From: Planococcus circulans
Lineage (GTDB): Bacteria > Bacillota > Bacilli > Bacillales_A > Planococcaceae
NCBI RefSeq assembly: GCF_020023385.1
Contig: NZ_JAIQCL010000008.1
Span: forward strand, 62,001-126,000
Reading direction: 5' to 3'
DNA length: 64,000 nt
In this document: positions 62,346 through 64,000 of the stretch, in pieces
Layout: each line of letters begins with the position of its first letter
How positions within the stretch are numbered: position 1 is the first letter of the stretch
Position numbers and translations under genes: made by a program
Notes under the pieces: generated by a model
What the model saw: the letters and a program-made list of their open reading frames with translations, nothing else
Told to the model about the DNA's origin: nothing
Database searches by the model: none

Positions 62346-63822
62346 TATCTTAGTCATCCCCATGCTGCTGCCGATTATTGTAGGTGTATTGCTGATTTTC
62401 CTCCGGACTTACGGCCGTCTCCAGGCCTGGGTCAGTATCGCCTCTATGGCGGTGACGACGGGAATATCGTTTTATCTTTTGTATAAAATTCAAACCGATG
62501 GAATCCTCCGTTTGGATTTTGGGGGCTGGGAACCGCCTTTCGGCATTTTGTTCGTTGCCGATTCCTTTGCTGTCCTTCTCGTACTGACGTCCAGTATCGT
62601 AACAACCATTTGTCTGAGCTACGCTTTGATCTCCACCAGCAAAGAGCTGCAGACCATGTATTTTTATCCCACTGTGCTGTTCCTTGCAGCAGGTGTCAAC
62701 GGATCATTTTTGACGGGCGATTTATTCAACTTGTTTGTATGCTTCGAAGTGATGCTGTTGTCGTCCTATGTCCTGCTGACTTTGGGGAATTCCAAACGCC
62801 AGCTGCGTGAAGCCATTAAGTATGTATCCATCAATATCGTTTCTTCCTGGTTCTTCCTGGTGGCTTTAGCTTACTTATACGGATCTATCGGCACCTTGAA
62901 TATGGCGCATGTAGCTGAACGGGTGGCAGAATCGGGTCAAACCCCTCTCCTGACCACCATCAGCATCGTCTTTTTAGTTGTTTTCAGTTTGAAGGCCGGA
63001 TTGCTTCTTTACTTCTGGCTTCCGGGATCCTACAGTTCACCGCCCATTGTCACGTCTGCCCTTTTCGGCGCATTATTGACAAAGGTCGGCATCTACGCCC
63101 TTTTCCGGATGTTCTCACTGATTTTCCACCATCAGCCGGAAATTACGCACACCATCATCGGCATTATGGCTGCCCTCACCTTGATCGGGGGAAGTCTCGG
63201 GGCTATCGCGTTTAACGATATCCGTACAATTGCAGCTTATAACGTTGTAATTGCCGTCGGTTTCATACTCGTCGGGCTGGCCATCGCCACTCCAGCGGCT
63301 ATGGAAGGGGCCATTTACTATTTGATCCACGACATGGTCGCCAAAGCGTTGCTGTTCCTACTGGTCGGCACAATGATCACACTCAGCGGCACATCGAAAA
63401 TGGCCGGGATGAGTGGACTGATGAAAAACTATCCATTGCTCGGCTGGTCTTTCTTCATCACTATGCTGTCGCTTGCCGGTATTCCGCCGCTCAGCGGTTT
63501 TATCGGAAAAGTCCTGATTTCGGCTGCAGCGATCGACAGCGGTTCATACGGTTTGCTGGCATTGGCACTTCTCTCAAGTATTTTTGTCCTTTACTCGCTG
63601 CTCCGCATTTTCAAAAACTGTTTCTGGGGCGAAACCATTGTCAGTAAAGAAGAGCAGCCCCCATTGCGCAAAGGCGTGTTATGGCCTTGTCTAGCGCTTG
63701 TACTTCTGACGATCGGCATCGGTCTGGGCACCGAAGGAATGGCGCCATATGTCACTGATGCTGCTGAGACATTATTGAATCCGGAGATTTATATTGATGC
63801 TGTATTAGGTAAAATCCAATAA
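62335..63822 (+). CDS. mrpD: Na+/H+ antiporter subunit MrpD
   Basis: A 495-residue NuoM/NuoN-like proton-translocating subunit with about 14 helices. Landmarks: GDLFNLFVCFEVMLLSSYVLL, GLLLYFWLPGSYSSPP and LAGIPPLSGFIGKVL. Adjacent ATGs at 62335 and 62338 make the start ambiguous by one codon. It contains one of the ion-translocating modules together with MrpA. Confidence 0.95.
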   Translation: MMNNILVIPMLLPIIVGVLLIFLRTYGRLQAWVSIASMAVTTGISFYLLYKIQTDGILRLDFGGWEPPFGILFVADSFAVLLVLTSSIVTTICLSYALISTSKELQTMYFYPTVLFLAAGVNGSFLTGDLFNLFVCFEVMLLSSYVLLTLGNSKRQLREAIKYVSINIVSSWFFLVALAYLYGSIGTLNMAHVAERVAESGQTPLLTTISIVFLVVFSLKAGLLLYFWLPGSYSSPPIVTSALFGALLTKVGIYALFRMFSLIFHHQPEITHTIIGIMAALTLIGGSLGAIAFNDIRTIAAYNVVIAVGFILVGLAIATPAAMEGAIYYLIHDMVAKALLFLLVGTMITLSGTSKMAGMSGLMKNYPLLGWSFFITMLSLAGIPPLSGFIGKVLISAAAIDSGSYGLLALALLSSIFVLYSLLRIFKNCFWGETIVSKEEQPPLRKGVLWPCLALVLLTIGIGLGTEGMAPYVTDAAETLLNPEIYIDAVLGKIQ

Positions 63823-63853
63823 ATCCACTTATTATTGAAAGGAGTGAATTAAA

Positions 63854-64000
63854 GTGCCAGCGCAGTTCCTGTTGAATATCACCATTGCTTTGCTATGGAC
63901 CTTATTGATGGATGAAGACGCTTTTTATCTCACGACTTTTCTGTCCGGATATTTAATTGGTATCGGAATCCTTTTCCTTATGCACCGTTTTTTCGGAACC
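63854..64000 (+). CDS. mrpE: Na+/H+ antiporter subunit MrpE, N-terminal fragment (cut by window edge)
   Basis: The first 49 codons, starting with a GTG at 63854 after [25 protein letters not shown], then a segment with [24 protein letters not shown], typical of the MrpE N-terminus (two membrane helices). It continues beyond the window, presumably followed by mrpF and mrpG. Confidence 0.92.
   Translation, partial: MPAQFLLNITIALLWTLLMDEDAFYLTTFLSGYLIGIGILFLMHRFFGT

Overview
The window is a low-to-mid GC Firmicute chromosome segment, most likely Planococcus or a close relative in the Planococcaceae. Evidence: strong GGAGG ribosome binding sites, frequent GTG/TTG starts, a SAM-I riboswitch, a YocH/WalR pair, lipoproteins with LAAC lipoboxes, an Mrp-type Na+/H+ antiporter operon and a C30 (4,4'-diapo) carotenoid cluster. 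No rRNA, tRNA, CRISPR, phage or transposase gene was seen. The genus call is inference.

Layout. 0-1.8 kb: OsmC fragment, PfkB sugar kinase, GNAT acetyltransferase. 2-6.9 kb: methionine block, with metNIQ behind a SAM-I riboswitch and the divergent pair mtnU/mtnE. 7-16.2 kb: housekeeping and accessory genes (signal peptidase I, SEC-C protein, DUF421 protein preceded by a DnaA-box cluster, thioesterase, AAC(3)-like acetyltransferase, Fic/VbhA toxin-antitoxin pair, aldehyde dehydrogenase with DUF779, RluF). 16.2-16.8 kb: an array of about 120-bp palindromic elements, one nested inside another. 16.9-23.4 kb: a six-gene operon that should import carnitine and convert it to glycine betaine (BKACE enzyme, carnitine dehydrogenase, thioesterase, OpuA-type ABC transporter), plus a TetR regulator. 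The TetR gene and the operon share one operator design. 23.5-27.9 kb: lipoprotein, CBS protein, polar amino-acid ABC transporter with an RpiR regulator.

28.2-36.3 kb: two convergent, tightly coupled carotenoid operons (CruF-like hydratase, acyltransferase, glycosyltransferase and CrtP on +; two CrtN-type enzymes and CrtM on -). 36.5-44.6 kb: YocH with a WalR box, DbpA, an ATP-grasp gene followed by an alpha-E/transglutaminase fusion, a YtxH protein, a cupin-HD-GYP protein and a small secreted protein. 44.9-51.3 kb: gltBD glutamate synthase. 51.5-58.9 kb: RecQ, GXWXG protein, SDR, XRE regulator, peptide symporter, Qnr-like pentapeptide protein, KdpD-type Usp protein. 59.2-64 kb: mrpABCD and the start of mrpE.

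Much of the window concerns salt and envelope physiology: betaine production, Mrp, carotenoid glycolipids and YocH. The most unusual structural signal is the palindromic repeat family, which at all four loci found here starts within about 2 nt of a stop codon and in the sense orientation of that gene.
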